Source: Pagrus major
Lineage: Eukaryota > Chordata > Actinopteri > Spariformes > Sparidae
Direction: 5' to 3'
DNA: 64,000 nt
Assembly: GCF_040436345.1 (NCBI RefSeq)
Contig: NC_133238.1
Coordinates: 1,835,267 to 1,899,266, forward strand
The notes under the pieces are model-generated. The model did not search any database, was not told the DNA's origin, and was given only the letters and a program-made list of their open reading frames with translations. The first letter of the stretch is position 1, and every line of letters begins with the position of its first letter. Below, piece after piece: positions 1 to 16,510 of this stretch. Both the position numbers and the translations under genes were made by a program.

Positions 1-483
1 TGCCGATATCTACTACTGTGGTACCATCAGACCAAATAGAAGGGACTTTGCCAGGACCATTACAAATGGCAAACTAGTGAGCGGCCAGAGTATCAAGTGG
101 TCAGTAGGAGATCTACTGATTTGCTGCTGGAGAGACAAACCAGAAGTGTCACCACAAATTCACAAGGGGATGATTTGATGAAACCAGCAACCGAGTTTTA
201 ACAGGATGATTTGATTACTGTTCCTGAATTGGTTGTTGACTACAATCTCAAGATGGGGGGAGTTTACCATCTGGACCAGCTGTGTGACTATGTCAGGCAA
301 GAAGTGGTGGAAATATGTTTTTGGGGGAATGCTTAACATATCTATCATCAATGCCTACATTGTGTGGGTGAACCTGCAGAGGCATTTACCCAGTAATCTG
401 AAGCCCTTCTCCCTCAAAGCCTTCAAGCTGAAGCTTGTCCATGTCCTGTGTAATGGCTACAATGGGAGAAGGCAGGGGGCAAA
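1..483 (+). pseudogene. piggyBac-like transposase fragment, cut by window edge
   Basis: Conceptual translation in shifting plus-strand frames gives piggyBac transposase C-terminal blocks in order: CGTIRPNRRDF near base 20, then VVDYNLKMGGVYHLDQL near 230, then KKWWKYVFGGMLNISIINAY near 300, followed by a basic tail. These correspond to the known family blocks GTVRxNRKG, DYNxxMGGVDxxDQ and KWWxxxFFxLLxxxxxNAY. At least two frame changes and a stop separate the blocks, so it is a dead copy. The N-terminal part lies left of the window. The right limit is uncertain because a Tc1-like sequence on the other strand follows directly. Confidence 0.7.
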
Positions 484-1250
484 GGGTGTGGTAGACAGTG
501 CTGTGGATCAGGTTATTATAAGAAATTTGAAGCCAGGTCATTCTCTTGTCAAGTTTAGTGGACGCAAAAGATGGTGTGTTGCTTTTCAGAGAAATTGACG
601 GCGGGCAAAGTGTGAGCGAGGTTTTAGAGACAACTTTTGGATGGTCCACCTGTGCAGTGCCATTGTGTAAACTGGGACCATGCTTCCAAGAGTTTAACGG
701 CATGCTGTAAATTTGTAGCATGACGATAGGGCTGTTTTACAGACCCAACATCATAACACTGCCCCCACAGGCTTGTACGGTAGGCACTAGGCATGATGGA
801 TGCATCACTTCATCCACCTCTCTTCTTACCCTGATGCGCCAATCACTCTGGAACAGGGTAAATTTGGACTCATCAGGCCACATGACCTTTTTCCATTGCT
901 CCAGAGTCCAATCTTTATGTTCCAGTCCCAGTCCCTTGAGTTCTCTTCGCATTGTGTGTGTGGAAATGCTCTTACTTTCACTATTTAACATAGCCGAGAG
1001 TTCTACTGCTGATTTTTTACCATTTGATTTTTACCATTTGATTTCATTCAAGATTTTTTTTCTGACCATATTTCTTCCTCGAAGATGATTTTTCACCACT
1101 ATCCTTCCAGGTTTTATTAATGCATTGGACAGTTTTACTTTGCTTGCTGCAGGCCAATAATTTCACCTTTCTGAAACAGAGTAACATCTTCTCCATGACC
1201 ACAGGATATGACTTCCAACATGGTTGTTTAAGAAATGAGAAGCAAATCAC
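484..1250 (-). pseudogene. Tc1-like transposase remnant
   Basis: The minus strand carries a broken Tc1/mariner transposase. A helix-turn-helix-like stretch lies near 1,050-1,230. The stretch WTLEQWKKVMWPDESKFTLF at 830-920 holds the first catalytic aspartate block, and VMHPSCLVPTVQACGGSVM at 745-800 is typical of fish Tc1 elements. A further block (MPLNSWKHGPSLHNGTA) lies near 640-700 in another frame. Several frames are needed, so no product is expected. I did not find convincing terminal inverted repeats. Both limits are estimates. Confidence 0.75.
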
Positions 1251-1279
1251 TGCATTAATTAGGGTAAGATAGGTGAATA

Positions 1280-1281
1280 GC

Positions 1282-1363
<82 letters not shown>
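1280..1363. repeat. (AT)n microsatellite
   Basis: An almost pure AT dinucleotide run abuts the left inverted repeat of the next Tc1-like element. Tc1 elements insert at TA, so the run is a plausible landing site. Confidence 0.95.
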
Positions 1364-1365
<2 letters not shown>

Positions 1366-2483
1366 GTACTGTGCAACAGAACAGTTTTAGGCAGGTGTAA
1401 AAAATGCTGTAAACTACGAATGCTTTCAAAAATATAAATAATAATTGTTTATTTTTATCAATTTACATAATGCAAAGTGAGCGAATAAAAGACAAATCTA
1501 AATCAATTCAATATTTGGTGTTACTACCTTCAAACCTGCATCAATTCTTAAAGGTACACTTGCACAAAGTCAGGGATTTTGTAGGATTATAGTCAGGTGT
1601 ATGATCAACATGTAGCTTGAAACACAGTCATTAACTGAAACAGAAACGGCTGTGATGGAGGCTTAAAATTGGGTGAGGAACAGCCAAACTCTGCTCCCAA
1701 GGTGAGGTTGTGGAAGACCATTTCATGTCACAGGTCATACACCATGGCAAGACTGAGCACAGCAACAAGACACAAGGTAGTTATACTGCATCAGCAAGGT
1801 CTCTCCCAGACAAAGATTTCAAAGCAGACAGCGGTTTCAAGATGTGCTGTTCAAGCTCTTTTGAAGAAGCACAAAGAAACGGGCAACATTGAGGATCGTA
1901 GACGCAGTGTTTGGCCAAGGAAACTGAGTGCAACAGATGAAAAACACATCAAGCTTATTTCCCTTCGAAACTGGAAGATGGCCAGCAGTGCCATCAGCTC
2001 AGAACTGGCAGAAACCAATGGGACCTAGGTACACCCATCTACTGTCCTGAGAAGTCTGGCCAGAAGTGGTCTTCATGGAAGAGTTGCAGCCAAAAAGCCA
2101 TACCTCCGACATGGAAAAAAAGGCCAAGCAACTCAACTATGCACCAAAACATAGGAACTGGGGTGCAGAAAAATGGCAGCAGGTGCTCTGGACTGATGCG
2201 TCAAAATTTGAAATATTTGGCTGTATCAGAAGGCAGTTTGTTCGCCGAAGGGCTGGAGAGCGGTACAGTAATGAGTGTCTGCAGGCAACAGTGAAGCATG
2301 GTGGAGGTTCCTTGCAAGTTTGGGGCTGCATTTCTGCAAATGGAGTTGGAGATTTGGTCAGGATTAATGGTGTCCTCAATGCTGAGAAATACAGGCAGAT
2401 ACTTATCCATCATGCAATACCATCAGGGAGGCATATGATAAGCATTTTTTCACACCTGCCTAAAACTTTTGCACAGTACTGTA
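1366..2483 (+). mobile_element. Tc1-like element with paired TIRs, internally deleted
   Basis: The ends are inverted repeats of each other: GTACTGTGCAACAGAACAG... at 1,366 and ...AAAACTTTTGCACAGTACTG at 2,464-2,483, continuing inward with TTTAGGCAGGTGT on the left matched by CACACCTGCCTAAA on the right. TA dinucleotides flank both ends. Length is about 1.1 kb, against about 1.6 kb for typical fish Tc1 elements. The missing part is the 3' third of the transposase. Confidence 0.88.
1744..2446 (+). pseudogene. Tc1-like transposase, 3'-deleted
   Basis: The frame from ATG 1,744 reads MARLSTATRHKVVILHQQGL, the paired helix-turn-helix DNA-binding start of Tc1 transposases, and ends at a stop near 2,028. 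The catalytic half resumes in another frame at about 2,140 (WGAEKWQQVLWTDASKFEIF, with the first catalytic D) and runs to about 2,430 (GGGSLQVWGCISANGVGDL). The DNDPKHTS-type second-aspartate block and the last catalytic residue are absent, because the sequence jumps straight to the right TIR. The copy cannot encode active transposase. Confidence 0.85.
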
Positions 2484-2519
2484 TATTAGTTAAAATGTTC
2501 TCTATTCATCTGTAGTGTC

Positions 2520-3180
2520 TCCTCTTATGACAACTGAGCCAACTCCTTGAAAACTAAACAAACACTGATGACCATGAGACACCGAAATGGACTACAAGGT
2601 AAACCTATTGTAGTCCATTCAGCTATTCATCATCAAGTTGACCAGTTGTTCATTCTTTGTTGGTATTATATAAATAAACACAAGCAGCTATGGGTATGAA
2701 GCAGCTTGGAGGGTGGAAAAAAATTGCGTCGCACTGAAGAGGTTACAGAGACGTGCCCAGTGGAATCAAGCAGTGACAAAGGACTGAAGCTTCTTCTGTG
2801 CTGCCTTTGCAACATAGCCATTTTATACCAAGGCGTAAGACCCAGTTTCCACAAAAATACTACCTCCATTTGAGCTGCCTCATTTGAAACAAACGCCAAA
2901 CTGTATGAACCATTTGGAAACAACATTTATCCAGTGTCCTCTGATAATCGGACTAAAGGGTTTTTCACACCACAGCACGGTAACTTGCTATCTCCAGTAA
3001 TTTCAATAAGGGAGGAGCAGCAGAGGGGAAGCGGTTTCTACCATGGTTGGACTGAGAAACATAGCTTTTGCCCTGAAAATCCATTAATGTTTACTTTAAG
3101 TTACAAATGTTTGAAACGGTATGTGTTTGCCTTGAAGAGAACACTGTGTGCTTAGTGCTAATTGTACATGACTTTTGCTT
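2520..3180. other. no recognisable feature
   Basis: This is AT-rich sequence with only short, unsupported open frames. I recognised no gene, RNA or repeat boundary. Confidence 0.5.
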
Positions 3181-3185
3181 GCCTT

Positions 3186-3258
3186 ACAATAGCCTGACAC
3201 ATGCAGGTTTCTTTTGTTGTTTATCTTTACTGAATCCCTTGATTCCCAAGCCCGTTTT
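3186..3258 (+). repeat. dispersed repeat, copy A
   Basis: This segment (AATAGCCTGACACATGCAGG... to the CCCAAGCC end) recurs with a few changes at 7,998-8,071. The two copies share ordered blocks AATAGCCTGA, TGCAGGTTTCTTTTGTTGTT and CCCTTGAT, so they are related copies of an unnamed interspersed repeat. Confidence 0.7.
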
Positions 3259-3321
3259 GTTTTTCCGAGGTCAAAAGACATTTCCTCAATCTTTACAAAT
3301 CTTTGATTTTTTAAATTCACC

Positions 3322-3684
3322 TTTTAAAGGTACCTGCACTATGTAGTTTTGGAGAAGAAATTCAAACTTTTAATATTTACAATATTAATGCAGTAATAAT
3401 ACAAACTCAGAAATATTTGTTTCCATAACTGAATGTACAAACTGTTCTCAGAGGAAAATAAGGTCCCCAGAACACTGTTTGAAGCTAGAAAGGTGGCAGG
3501 GTCCTACAAATATAAACGAAGTAAAACAGTCTGTTGTCCTTTTAAGGTTAGTTTGTTTATTCAGTCATGAAAACAAAGAAAGTTTGTTTATTTAGTTTGT
3601 TTAAGCAGAAAAAAATCAGTCAATGAAGATCTTTCTCTTCTGATTAGCATTTCTTCCCCAAAACTATATAGTGCACCTTTTAAT
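3322..3684. mobile_element. short non-autonomous element (MITE) with about 40-bp inverted ends
   Basis: The left end (TTTTAAAGGTACCTGCACTATGTAGTTTTGG...) and the reverse complement of the right end (TTAAAAGGTGCACTATATAGTTTTGG...) match over roughly 40 bp, continuing into GAGAAGAAAT / GGAAGAAAT. There is no coding frame inside. I could not settle a target-site duplication, so I do not assign a superfamily. Confidence 0.7.
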
Positions 3685-3779
3685 AAAACACATGCAAATA
3701 TACATAATACAAGCAAATTAAGAAAACATTTTCATAAATTTGACAACACATGCACAGCATTTAGGGAAACCCACTGCAA

Positions 3780-4205
3780 GTACACACACAAGCTGCAAAT
3801 ACACACGACCAAATAAAGAAATACACTACAAATACACACAACACAACCACATACACAACCACTCTACAAATACACACTACACAACCTAATACAGAAACAC
3901 ACTACAAATGCACACAACACAAGCAGTACACACAACAAAACCAAATACAGAAAACCCCCTACAAATACACAAAACACAACCAAATACACAAACACACTAC
4001 AAATACACACAACCAAATACACAAACACACTACAAATACACACAACCAAATACACAAACATACTGCAAATACACACAACAAAACCAAATACAGAAATTTG
4101 CTTCACATAAACACAAAAAAACCAAATACAGAAACACACTACAGATGCAGAGACATGCTAATAATACACACAACACTCCAAATACACACAACCAAATACA
4201 CAAAT
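3780..4205 (+). repeat. 33-bp minisatellite, A/C-rich
   Basis: Tandem units built on CAAATACACAAACACACTAC have a 33-bp period. They are clearest at 3,960-4,080, where a forced translation gives an 11-residue repeat. The flanks are degenerate. The open frames across it come from the repeat and are not genes. Confidence 0.9.
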
Positions 4206-4589
4206 GTGCTGTAGCAGTCCCATTATTTGGTACTTGCTATTCTTATATTTTGGCTGATTGTCTAAATACCTCTGGGTTGATTGCAGCAAATTCAGATCAC
4301 CTGTTGTGCAGGCTGTGGAGACTAGCTCCTAATTAGTGAGTGAGAGCAGCTTGGGGCATTCCCCTCACAGCCAATCAGGGTGTGATGACGCTGTTTGTGA
4401 AGGCTTAAGAGAGGTGGGGAATGGCACACCTGGGTCATTTTGATTCCGTCTTTGACATACTGCAGACATCATCCTAACAGATTGCCATTTTGTTTGGGCC
4501 CTCTTGAGATTTCTTTGCTGTCCTTTGTTCTTCATGATTAAGGGAAACTTTGAGAATTTTGCAACCAAGTTAAGTGACTATCAAAAGTC
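4206..4589. other. no recognisable feature
   Basis: Unique-looking sequence between the minisatellite and the Harbinger element. I saw no gene or repeat in it. Confidence 0.5.
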
Positions 4590-5140
4590 ACTGGGTCTCA
4601 TTCATGAAACGTGAGCAGAACGAATTTGTGTGTAAACTGTTCGCAGACGGAAATTTACGTGCATCTCGCATTCATCAATATTTTAGTAGCTCCGATCTTT
4701 TCGTAGCTACTAACAAAATCTACACATGCTGCTGACCACGCGTAGTGCTTGTGTAAATTTAAGAATGCACATAAATAATGCTTGTCACTATTGGAAATTA
4801 CAATTTAAATTCATATTGCGCTCTGTTATGTACACAATACGCACATGCCTTTGAAACACGTAATATAGCCTAAACATATGATAAAAATATAACACATTTA
4901 GTTAAAGTAGTTGGCAATTGGCAGGTTTAAGATCCAGATTAGGTTCATGATTGTGAATTATCTATGTAAATCGACTCAATAGATTACACGTTCTTTCTAC
5001 ATGTTGAATGATGATAATAAAAATATAGGTTAATAATAAAATCACAAAAAGGATGTAAACCATTACCATATCTGGGTCACTCAGGTGGTGTCAATTCTAA
5101 TTAAACCTCCCACAGTATAAAAGGCCTTCAGTCTTAGTTA

Positions 5141-6251
5141 ATGGTAACAATGGCTGAACTTGCACTCTTGCATGTTTTGGCGCAAGGCGCTATATGGAGA
5201 GAGAGGTATTTCAGGGATCGAGCAGATATGTTGGCTGAGAGTGATGAATGGTTGATTAGTCGTTTCAGACTCCCGAGACCAATTCTGTTGCATTTATGCA
5301 ACATTTTGGAGCCTAATCTGACAAGGCCAACAAAACGCAGCCATGCCATCCCTGCACAATTACAGGTACTATCTGTGCTTGGTTTCCTAGCCACAGGGAC
5401 CTTCCAACGGGAGATAGGTGACAGGTCCGGCATTTCACAACCATCAATGAGCCGCATCCTCCCTGCAGTGCTTAAAGGTATTATAAAAATACTGCCAGAG
5501 TATATCAACTTTCCCTGTGGTGCACAACGGCAGGTAGAAGTGATGCAGGGATTCAGTGCAATTGCAAACATGCCAGGTGTCATCGGTGCCATAGACTGCA
5601 CACACGTACGCATCAAGGCTCCATCTGGTGATGCATTTGCTTACATAAACCGGAAAAACTTTCATTCCGTGAATGTGCAACTGATCTGTGATGCAAAGTG
5701 TGTGTTGTTAAACGTTGTGGCACGGTGGCCTGGTGGGACGCATGACGCGTTCATCCTGCGTAATAGCGCAGTTGGCACGCGTTTGGAGGATGGAGCTGTG
5801 AGGGACGGCTGGCTCATTGGTAAGAATATAGCCTGCCTACACAATTGCATGTGTGTTTTATATACGGACTTACCCTTCTATATCCATAGGGAATAGGGGT
5901 TACCCACTGACGCAGTGGCTTATGACCCCACTGGCCAACCCACAGACACCACAGGAGCTGGCATACAATGAGGCGCACGCTGCTACTCGGGCCGTTGTAG
6001 AGCGCACCAGCAGGGTCTTGAAGGCAAGATGGATGTGCCTGGACAATAAAGGTGGCACCCTTCTTTATGCACCCGGGAAGGCGTGTTGAATAATATTAGC
6101 CTGCTGTGTCCTGCACAACGTGGCCATTAAACAGGGCCTTCCCCTGCCTGAGGTCCCCAATCCAGAGGAACGACTGCCTCTGGAACCAGCTCTTGGGCCT
6201 CGAAATGCGGCTGCTATACAGACACGCCAGCAACTTATAGAGCGATTTTAA
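5141..6251 (+). pseudogene. Harbinger transposase (HARBI1-like), one premature stop
   Basis: The product is a DDE_Tnp_4-type transposase that cuts and rejoins the element's ends in the nucleus. Exon 1 (5,141-5,819) starts MVTMAELALLHVL. It holds an N-terminal helix-turn-helix region (SRFRLPRPILLHLCNILEP), the first catalytic Asp in GAIDCTHVRI and the second in GGTHDAFILRNS. A GT-AG intron of 70 bp (5,820-5,889) joins to exon 2 (5,890-6,251), where VVERTSRVLKARW supplies the Glu. One in-frame TGA (6,087-6,089) lies in the C-terminal block before IILACCVLHNVAI; the family usually has Arg or Asn there, so CGA to TGA at a CpG is a likely cause. Downstream the frame stays open to a stop after LIERF. 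Apart from that stop the gene looks whole. Confidence 0.9.
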
Positions 6252-6528
6252 GGTAACTGTTGCTAAGACAGGGTCTGAATAAGCTATGCACATTTTAGGC
6301 CGACATGCTTTGCAGAAAGTTAGTTTCATTTGTATTTTGTTTTATATTTATATACAGCATCCTGTTTCAGTAGGCTACATCAGTTCATTTTAATGCCATG
6401 CTCTTGAAAATGTATACAAATGGGCTATATTTAATTATCAGAATAAAAGAGAAGTAGCTTGATTATCTTGTTTCAAGTATTTTCCCAGGATAACCACAGA
6501 CATCACACAATACTGACAAGATCAGACT

Positions 6529-7691
6529 TTATTTTTGAGGGTGCAAAAGTGCCTCGCAGATTCCCTTCAAGCTCGTGTTAATGTCTTGGAGGGATGTGTT
6601 TATTTGGTTGACTGCTGCAAGTAAAGCCTCCTGATTCCTCAGGACCTCATCCGTAAGGACAGCCGGATCACCTCTCCAGCCTCGGTACCTGGGTGCAGCA
6701 GGAGCAGCAGAAGAAGCAGAAGAAGCAGCAGCAGCAGGGGCAGCAGGTGGTGGAGCCACATCATGAGAGGAGCACTCGCCAGCTAGAAAATTATTTGAGA
6801 CAACACGTTTGTTTTTTTTTTGTGTGGCTCTTTGATCATTTGAAAGAAACCTTTTAATAAATCTGATTTCAAAAATGTTCAATTTACGTTGGCTGCAGAC
6901 TGACTTATTTGGAGCTGTATAAAAACAGAGCTTTAGGCTATTAAGATTCAAATAAGTTGAAGAAGATGCATACAAAACTGCTGTGGGCTATATGTTATCC
7001 ATATCCTTTGTTAAAATAAATGTTAAATAGCTCTACATTCCGACAGCCATCACTGATTGTATCCGTTACGCACAATCTAACATTTCTGGTTTCCCGTTTC
7101 CACTTCATTCAATCCGGAGAGAAAACCCCACTAATGAATCTTCTGTTTGTTTGGTGGGACTGTACGACCTAGGTTAAACTATACTGACCACTAAGCTATC
7201 AGTGATGGTTTAATGTATTATGATACAACACTTATCACCTTACCATCTGGGTTTGATGTCGACTCCAGTGGAGGCATGTCGCTGTCTCTGCCAGGTATAA
7301 TTCCTGACAGAGAGGTCTCCTCAATTATCCCCGCGATGCGCTCGTCTGTAGTTGATAGCTGCGACTGTGAGCCTCCTCCTCCTGTGGCTGATATATTTCT
7401 TTTGTGTGAGGTTATGCGTTTCTTTGCCTCCAGTTTCATGTCAAACCATTTACGCTTCACCTCGGACATGGTTCTTTGGACTACTGAGACAATATTGACG
7501 GCATCTGTCACCTCCCTCCAGGCCTTCGCTTTGCCTGTCCCTGTCACACCACTGCTAACAGATGAAAATAAATTTTTTTTTCTTAATTCCACTTCACCCA
7601 AAAGTATTTCTATCTCCGCTTCCGCAAAGTTCTTTTTTCTTTCTCTCCCTTTCTTCATTTGCGCCATGACTGACAGGTCGACTGGATGCAT
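6529..7691 (-). CDS. Myb/SANT-like accessory protein of the Harbinger element
   Basis: Harbinger elements usually encode a second protein with a Myb/SANT-like trihelix that binds the element and helps bring transposase to the nucleus. Exon 1 (7,691-7,244) begins MHPVDLSVMAQMKKGRERKK; the second Met (MAQM, 7,667) is an alternative start. It carries the trihelix with FAEAEIEILLGEVE, KAWREVTDAVN and VKRKWFDMKLEAKK. The donor is GTAAGG at 7,243. Exon 2 (6,782-6,529) follows a TTTTCTAG acceptor and encodes an Ala/Pro-rich linker and a heptad-like C-terminus (LLAAVNQINTSLQDINTSL), probably a coiled coil for oligomerisation. No break was seen. It is convergent with the transposase, 277 bp apart. Confidence 0.82.
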
Positions 7692-7997
7692 CTACACCTC
7701 CTTATATGGTGGTCATTGGCAATTCATGGGCAGGGATTTATGCTAATAGCTGATTACCGGGAGCGTGCTGTCACTTTATGATGGATTGGTATTCACGATC
7801 ATACACACGTGTTTACGATCAGATCTGAGTTTCCCGCGGTGTTCATGAATCCGGAGTAGGTTTTTAGTAGCGTAGGCTTTTATGTGCAAATCTACGCACA
7901 AATTTACTAACGTTTCATGAATGAGACCCACTGTTCGGCTAGGTCAACAACTGACCCTTTATCAGGGCTGTGCTTAGTGTTATTTGGCCTTGAGTTT

Positions 7998-8071
7998 TGC
8001 AATAGCCTGATGCCTGCAGGTTTCTTTTGTTGTTCATCTTCAGTGAACCCCTTGATGCCCAAGCCTCTTTA
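7998..8071 (+). repeat. dispersed repeat, copy B
   Basis: Second copy of the segment at 3,186-3,258 in the same orientation, with changes such as GATGCCTGCAGG for GACACATGCAGG. It lies 66 bp beyond the Harbinger element's right end. Confidence 0.7.
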
Positions 8072-8135
8072 TACACCTTTGTTATTTTCAGTTCATTAGG
8101 GAAACTTTAGAGGGTGGTAGGAGGAAGAGGCATAC

Positions 8136-8448
8136 GCCAATCAGCCACAACATTAAAATCAGTGACAGGTGAATTGATTAACTTTGATCATCTTGTACAA
8201 TGCATTGCTCTCCTGGGAAGCTTTGGGTCCTGGCATTCATGTGGATGCTACTTGTCACACACCACCCACCAAACACCAATGTAGACCATGTAAACAACAG
8301 CATTCCCAAATTGCGGTCAGACATTGTGCCCTGCCACACCATAAAAACTGCTATTGAATCACCTAGTGAACCCAACAAAGAGCCTAAGGCATTTATCCAA
8401 TCCCCAAATTCCCCAGATCCCAATCCATCAAGCATCTGTGGGATGTGG
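8136..8448 (+). mobile_element. Tc1-like element remnant (different family)
   Basis: The left part, CAGCCACAACATTAAAA followed by a GACAGGTGAA-type block, matches the well-known end of another fish Tc1 family. It jumps to late-transposase sequence (GGGTCCTGGCATTCATGTGG; CCCTGCCACACC; CAAATTCCCCAGATCCCAAT; CATCTGTGGGATGTGG). Most of the transposase gene is missing by internal deletion, and the right TIR is not present. Recognition rests on my memory of the family's text. Confidence 0.75.
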
Positions 8449-8449
8449 A

Positions 8450-9910
8450 AATATATGTGTGTGTACATATACATATCTCAAGGAAAATAATACTTTTTAA
8501 TTTATGTAAAGCATTAGCAAAATCTGAATGTGTTCAGTGACCAAAATGTACAGAAACCAAAAACAATGGCTTTATGGCCGAACATTTATCTACCTAAAGA
8601 CAAAGACATAACGACAACAAAACACAAATTAGACTATGGCGACAAGACATTACACAAAGACAGAGCTTCGGGGGTTGGACCATGTGTAAATGGAGCTGTG
8701 TTCAGCAACACAATAGAAGATGAATGGAGAAACCTGATAGTAACCAGAAGAAACCAGGAAATCTGAGTTTGGACAGTGAATCTTACCCTAGCCTACGCTT
8801 ACTGAACCTGTAAACCATCAACCATATTATTCAATCCTGCGAAACTTTGTATACTTGACGAGGCGGCAGGGGAAGGAGGATGAAGAGGGAGGAGGCGTTG
8901 CAGTAATTCTCCAGTCGACCTTTGCTGGTGTGGGGTCCTGCATCTCTCGCTCTCTCTCTTTTCATGCACACTTTGGAAAGTTGTACAGGCAGTCATTATT
9001 TTCTTCATTTCTGACTTTGTGGAGTCTGGAATTGAAGGTGCAGCATGCCTCTGGTGCACCATGCTTGCTCTTGTTGCAAGCATGCAGCTGAAATCTGGTT
9101 GGGGGCCGATGTCCCCCCTTGTGGGGGTCCAGCAGTGAAGAGAGTTCCTGGCTATATCTTGTTATTGTCCTTGTGATTCTCTCCTATTATCTGGCCTTAG
9201 AGAGTTAATTCTTTCTTCAAAAGGAGTCTTGAGACTGGGAGGTGACGTGTGATGTCATCACAGATGACACTTCTCCTTTGTGTACCTCCTCAGATATCAA
9301 ACTGTAATTTACCTTAAATTACAGTCAAGAGGTTGAGGTTTATAAATTTGACAAGGTGGCACACTCTGCCTTTAATGATACAAGTACATGGTGAATACAA
9401 TATCACATTCAGAAATGCATGATAAACATTATTTGTTCATTCAAATGTTATAAGTGGCAACTAATAAGCATTACATACATTCATGGTGATGTATTAATAC
9501 ATTGATATCTTTAAATGGGCACATTGAAATGAAACAGAATTTAAAAATAACACTCTATTGTCCAAGGATGGTTCCTTCTTCCCTGGATGAGGAGACTGTA
9601 GAGTGAATTAGCAGACAAGCATGTAGATTTGCATCTACACAGGCCATGGTACCCTGGGGTCCGAGGTCCTGAGAGGGCAATTCACACTTCTTTGTGAACT
9701 CTGGGCCACCAAGAGGTGGCATTTAATAGCTGTTCATCAGATAGTTGGGTGCTCTATCCTGCATAAACTGTCCTGCCATTTAGAGTTTGGGTCCTTTTTG
9801 ATGTCCTGGAGACATGTCTTGCTGTGTTTTAGACTCTCAGGGAGGGGTCCTGAGGACACCGGGCTGGCTGGAAGGTTTTCCAGTCACATGCAAATTAAAT
9901 CATTGTTGAT
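8450..9910. other. no recognisable feature
   Basis: This 1.4-kb stretch holds only short unsupported open frames. I noticed a GGGGGCCGATGTCCCCCC hairpin near 9,102 and a TGATGTCATCA palindrome near 9,251, but nothing ties them to a gene. Confidence 0.45.
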
Positions 9911-9911
9911 G

Positions 9912-10026
9912 AAGTTTCTCAGTCATCCACATGATAAATCTAAGTGCTGTATCGTAGGCAACTGGACTTATTTCAGTTTCTTGAAGATGTTTCACCTCTC
10001 ATCCAAGAGGCTTCCTCATTGTTGAT
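9912..10026 (+). repeat. probable dispersed fish repeat fragment
   Basis: The block GCAACTGGACTTATTTCAG and the following GATGTTTCACCTCTCATCC, then AAGAGGCTTCCTC, resemble a widespread fish interspersed repeat that I recall but cannot name with certainty. No ends were found. Confidence 0.35.
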
Positions 10027-10029
10027 AAT

Positions 10030-10885
10030 CCTACAAAGTGTTGTCTGTCACCTGCATCCAATATTAGAGAGACTGGGTAAAATTGGACTGAATCCGGACT
10101 TCATACTACTTATCCTGCTTCATGGAAAGCATCGGAGAAAGAAATGCAGAGAAGGTCATATCACAGACACACGTGTGCGCCCTAATCTGCTTCACATTGC
10201 TTCAGAGGTCGGAAGAATATAAAGTTGATTAAATAAAATGCAAATCGGTCTAAGATTTTTCATTTGACTTTTAATGTAACTCTGAGACAGTGGGATGCAA
10301 TTGCTTTATATTAGTATTCAGTCAAGCACGTCCTTGTGATTATGATGTTCTTACTGCATGACTACAGATAAAGCTGGAAAATAATTTCTCAGCATGACTA
10401 CACATGAGGGAATGTCACTCAGTGACAGGTCTGTAGCACTAACATCATTATTAACAGTCCTCCACTGTCACATGTTAATGTTTGGAATTTTAACACTGAT
10501 TCATTTGTGCCCACAGAGACATCCATTAGTGGATCATCAGCCTGCAGTGGTGCCGTTATTCTGGATGGACAGCAGAATTAGGGGCGAATAGTTCAGCTGT
10601 CACTCTTTACAGTCTGAAGGAACAGACATGTACAAAGCAGCATATGTGAACATTGGATTTACTCGTTTTTTTAATTTTGCATTGCCACAGCAGATGATGT
10701 ACTGTGCCTTTTGACTTACACTTTTAATTACACTATGCAGTGTTGGGCAAGTTACCTAAATCAATAACTTGTTATATACAGTATAATTCATTGAAAAAGT
10801 GATTTCTGGGAATTCTCAATGATTAAAATAGTGGCTGAAATTATGATCAAATAATAGCCAGCTGGCACAAACAAATAAGGCTAGT
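10030..10885. other. no recognisable feature
   Basis: AT-rich sequence up to the left limit of the old LINE copy. I found no gene or repeat boundary. Confidence 0.5.
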
Positions 10886-15707
<4,822 letters not shown>

Positions 15708-16242
15708 ACATATTGATGGATGCTATGGAGAGAGGAGCCATTGAAGTGCAGTTCAGAGGGGTCAAGAGGGTTAATTCAGTGACAAATATGGGACATCTAC
15801 TTTATCTTATCATCTTTGGTTTCACAACTCTTTCTACCTTTCTTGACATGTATTTGATCTGTGTAGTAGAATAAAAGGCAACTACAACATCTTGCTCTAG
15901 AAAGGGGTTTGACGTAGGGGAGGAAACGGGCCAGTTGGAAAGAGGGATCATACACTTTAAAACTTTTCAGTGTAAATTTACATTAATTTACTGGCAGCAG
16001 CTTCGCCAGCAAAGTACTGTATTGTTTTACAGTATTATACTGTAATTTAGAATTACAGTATTACTAGAAATACATTTACAGTTCATTATTGTATTCTTGT
16101 AAATTTACAGCACAATACTGTTATACTGGAATACTGTTTCCAGCTTTGTCAGTAAATCACTGTATATTTACAGTATTTAAGCTGTATTTGAATCTACAAT
16201 ATATATCCTGTATTTAGAATGTTACTGTAATACTACTAAGAC

Positions 16243-16263
16243 TACTACTACTACTACTACTAC

Positions 16264-16315
<52 letters not shown>
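16243..16315. repeat. (ACT)n/(AAT)n microsatellite
   Basis: A trinucleotide run changes from ACT to AAT units within the decayed transposon. Confidence 0.95.
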
Positions 16316-16317
<2 letters not shown>

Positions 16318-16510
16318 TGACAAAAATGACAAAAGAACAATATTTATTATGCAGTTAATTTTCAGGTATTTATTACCAAAAACAATAATAATAAAATAAA
16401 AACATGTCACCAGTGCAACAAAAGCAAAAGTAGACCATAACTCTCTGCCTGTTTTCTTTTCTTTGTTTCATTCTTTCAAAAGACTGAAAATGCAGACAGC
16501 ATTTAGTAAC

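Larger units (their letters stand above)
4593..7929 (+). mobile_element. PIF/Harbinger DNA transposon, nearly whole
   Basis: Both ends carry the inverted repeat GGGTCTCATTCATGAAACGT (left 4,593-4,612; right reverse complement ending at 7,929). Both are flanked by ACT (4,590-4,592 and 7,930-7,932), the 3-bp target duplication expected for PIF/Harbinger. The element holds the two genes usual for the superfamily, a DDE transposase on plus and a Myb/SANT-like protein on minus, in tail-to-tail order. Length (3.3 kb) and intact ends suggest a fairly recent insertion. Confidence 0.93.

Noticed and set aside
3864-4336. Open frames across the A/C-rich minisatellite
   Set aside because: They are generated by a 33-bp repeat unit that is a multiple of three.
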